Below, piece by piece: positions 63,251 to 64,000 of a stretch of DNA of 64,000 nucleotides (positions within the stretch are counted from its first letter, which is position 1; every line of letters starts with the position of its first letter). The stretch is taken from assembly GCA_945860375.1 (NCBI GenBank), contig CAMAQR010000011.1, positions 25,836 to 89,835 on the forward strand, written 5' to 3'. The notes below the pieces were generated by a model, which was not told the origin of the DNA, made no database searches, and worked only from the letters and a program-made list of their open reading frames with translations. The DNA comes from Pseudorhodobacter antarcticus. GTDB taxonomy: Bacteria; Pseudomonadota; Alphaproteobacteria; Rhodobacterales; Rhodobacteraceae. A program made the translations under genes and the position numbers.

Positions 63251-63270
63251 ACCAGCCGCGCTTGAACCAG
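63241..63270 (+). repeat. 15-bp tandem duplication spanning the pheA stop codon
   Basis: CCGCGCTTGAACCAG occurs at 63241-63255 and 63256-63270. The first copy contains the pheA stop TGA (63248-63250). A second TGA recurs 15 bases later, so duplication leaves the protein unchanged. Confidence 0.85.
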
Positions 63271-63301
63271 CTTTCGGCACTGACGTCGTTTGCCTTTTTT
63301 G

Positions 63302-63331
63302 CATTGCTGTTTTTCAAATACTCCCGCCGGG
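63302..63331 (-). repeat. dispersed GAGTATTT element, copy 11
   Basis: Minus-strand reading: CCCGGCGGGAGTATTTGA then AAAACAGCAATG. It matches copy 1 (10544-10573) closely, including the ACAGCAATG tail, and lies 50 bases after the pheA stop. Confidence 0.75.
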
Positions 63332-63802
63332 ATTGTTTTTTATGTATAACTATCAATTGTTTGACATATTACGCGTGCAATCAATGTGCGATCAAGTTTC
63401 AGCTCATGCCGTCAGCACTGTCTACGACGGAGCAGCGATCGAGCGGAATTGGCCGTAAATTTCTCCTGGCTCAGCCAGTTGAGGAGACCATCGTCGGCGA
63501 AAGAGTGATCCCCGCATGCACGAGATCACTGGGGTGGGCGTGGAGTTGGCTCGCCGTTGAGGTGCTTGTATCGTTTGTCCATCGCAACATCCTATGCCCT
63601 CTGGGCCGTGGGTGTTGCACTTGAAACTTGAGCCTAAGGAGTTCCGACCATACCGCTTGGAAAGTGGTGGCTCTTGTTGTTCGGACGTTAGTTCTGAAAC
63701 GGAGGCATTCCTTACCCGTTTTCAACTTCTTTTGGTTTCTTGCCATCAACCTATAGACAGCCTGACACCCGAGAGCGTCTATTGTTCTGAGTCAGACGGT
63801 TG
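63332..63802. other. 470-bp low-GC gap before the insertion sequence, no gene seen
   Basis: The sequence around 63340-63420 is markedly A/T-rich compared with the window, with short open frames on both strands that resemble nothing I recognise. It probably holds the end of the adjacent IS630-type element and its flank; the terminal inverted repeat could not be located. Confidence 0.4.
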
Positions 63803-64000
63803 CTACCGATTTCCCCTGATTTCGTCGAGGGCGTCAAGCGCACGGCGTTCGCGGGCGATGATGTCATCGGCTGTCTTGCTCCAGACAAAGGGCTTCGGCT
63901 TTGCGTTGTGCAGCAGGAGGTAGTCGTAGATGGCGGCTTTCAGATCGTCGATGCTGGTGTAACTGCCGCGGCGGATGCGCCTTGTGGTAATCTCGGCAAA
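63803..64000 (-). mobile_element. IS630-family transposase, C-terminal fragment (cut by window edge)
   Basis: The minus-strand frame from the right edge to TAG (63803-63805) encodes 65 residues: FAEITTRRIRRGSYTSIDDL, AIYDYLLLHNAKPKPFVWSK, then a helical tail (IIARERRALDALDEI). This matches the end of IS630/Tc1-type DDE transposases (LHNxxPKPFVW block after the last catalytic residues). The rest of the element lies outside the window, so completeness cannot be judged. Confidence 0.85.

Noticed and set aside
1..64000. CRISPR arrays, rRNA, tRNA, tmRNA or SRP RNA genes
   Set aside because: No regularly spaced direct repeats and no tRNA T-loop or SRP/tmRNA-like conserved segments were found in the gaps.

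Overview
The window reads as chromosomal DNA of a high-GC alphaproteobacterium of the Rhodobacter/Paracoccus group (Rhodobacterales). Markers are an RpoHII-type heat-shock sigma factor, an FnrL-type oxygen regulator divergent from an anaerobic coproporphyrinogen oxidase, a class I lysyl-tRNA synthetase, a membrane-anchored CycM-like cytochrome c, DUF3309 and CsbD stress proteins, and a bifunctional L-carnitine dehydrogenase/thioesterase. No rRNA, tRNA or CRISPR array was found.

Layout. 1-7.4 kb holds an esterase end, comM, a glutathione-transferase gene broken by an in-frame stop, and the chain rpoHII-chaN-like-coaBC-dut-thiF/moeB-like. 7.8-12.7 kb has a DODA-type dioxygenase, an amino-acid ABC importer lacking its ATPase, and an M3 oligopeptidase. 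12.9-26.9 kb is an accessory catabolic island for quaternary amines: a GlxA/CdhR-like regulator, a BKACE-family enzyme, carnitine dehydrogenase/thioesterase, acyl-CoA dehydrogenase, ADP-forming acyl-CoA synthetase, carnitinyl-CoA-hydratase-like protein, GMC (choline-dehydrogenase-like) oxidoreductase, choline-sulfatase and a CocE-type esterase. 27.0-34.9 kb is a family-5 (peptide-type) ABC importer followed by a phosphodiesterase, a decayed TauE-like gene, a class II aldolase and an HSL-type hydrolase. 35-43.9 kb is housekeeping (cold shock protein, recR-ybaB-dnaX, a small phosphatase, rsgA, mogA, lysS, terB-like). 44-54.6 kb contains dacB, nadD, a tetrahaem/dihaem cytochrome pair, ettA, small stress genes, an acyl-CoA thioesterase, fnrL and hemN. 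54.6-63.3 kb holds a glycosyltransferase coupled to a yejABEF importer, cycM and pheA. The window ends in an IS630-type transposase fragment.

The genes of the carnitine island can be ordered into a route: CoA activation, dehydrogenation and hydration of a betaine such as gamma-butyrobetaine or crotonobetaine towards carnitine, then oxidation to dehydrocarnitine, cleavage to acetoacetate plus betainyl-CoA, and release of glycine betaine. Choline-sulfatase and the GMC enzyme feed the same pool from choline esters. The route is inferred from families and gene order.

The most striking non-coding signal is a dispersed element with core CCCNNGGATATTT followed by a GGACAGATGAAA-like tail, often next to a G/C hairpin. 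At least eleven copies lie in the window, in both orientations and nearly always just after stop codons. One pair forms a palindrome between convergent genes, and one copy sits in frame inside the CocE-type esterase gene. Other signals are FNR boxes at fnrL/hemN and upstream of the acyl-CoA thioesterase, hairpins that cover the ribosome-binding site of dnaX and the start codon of an ABC permease, and a REP-associated transposase with an internal deletion.
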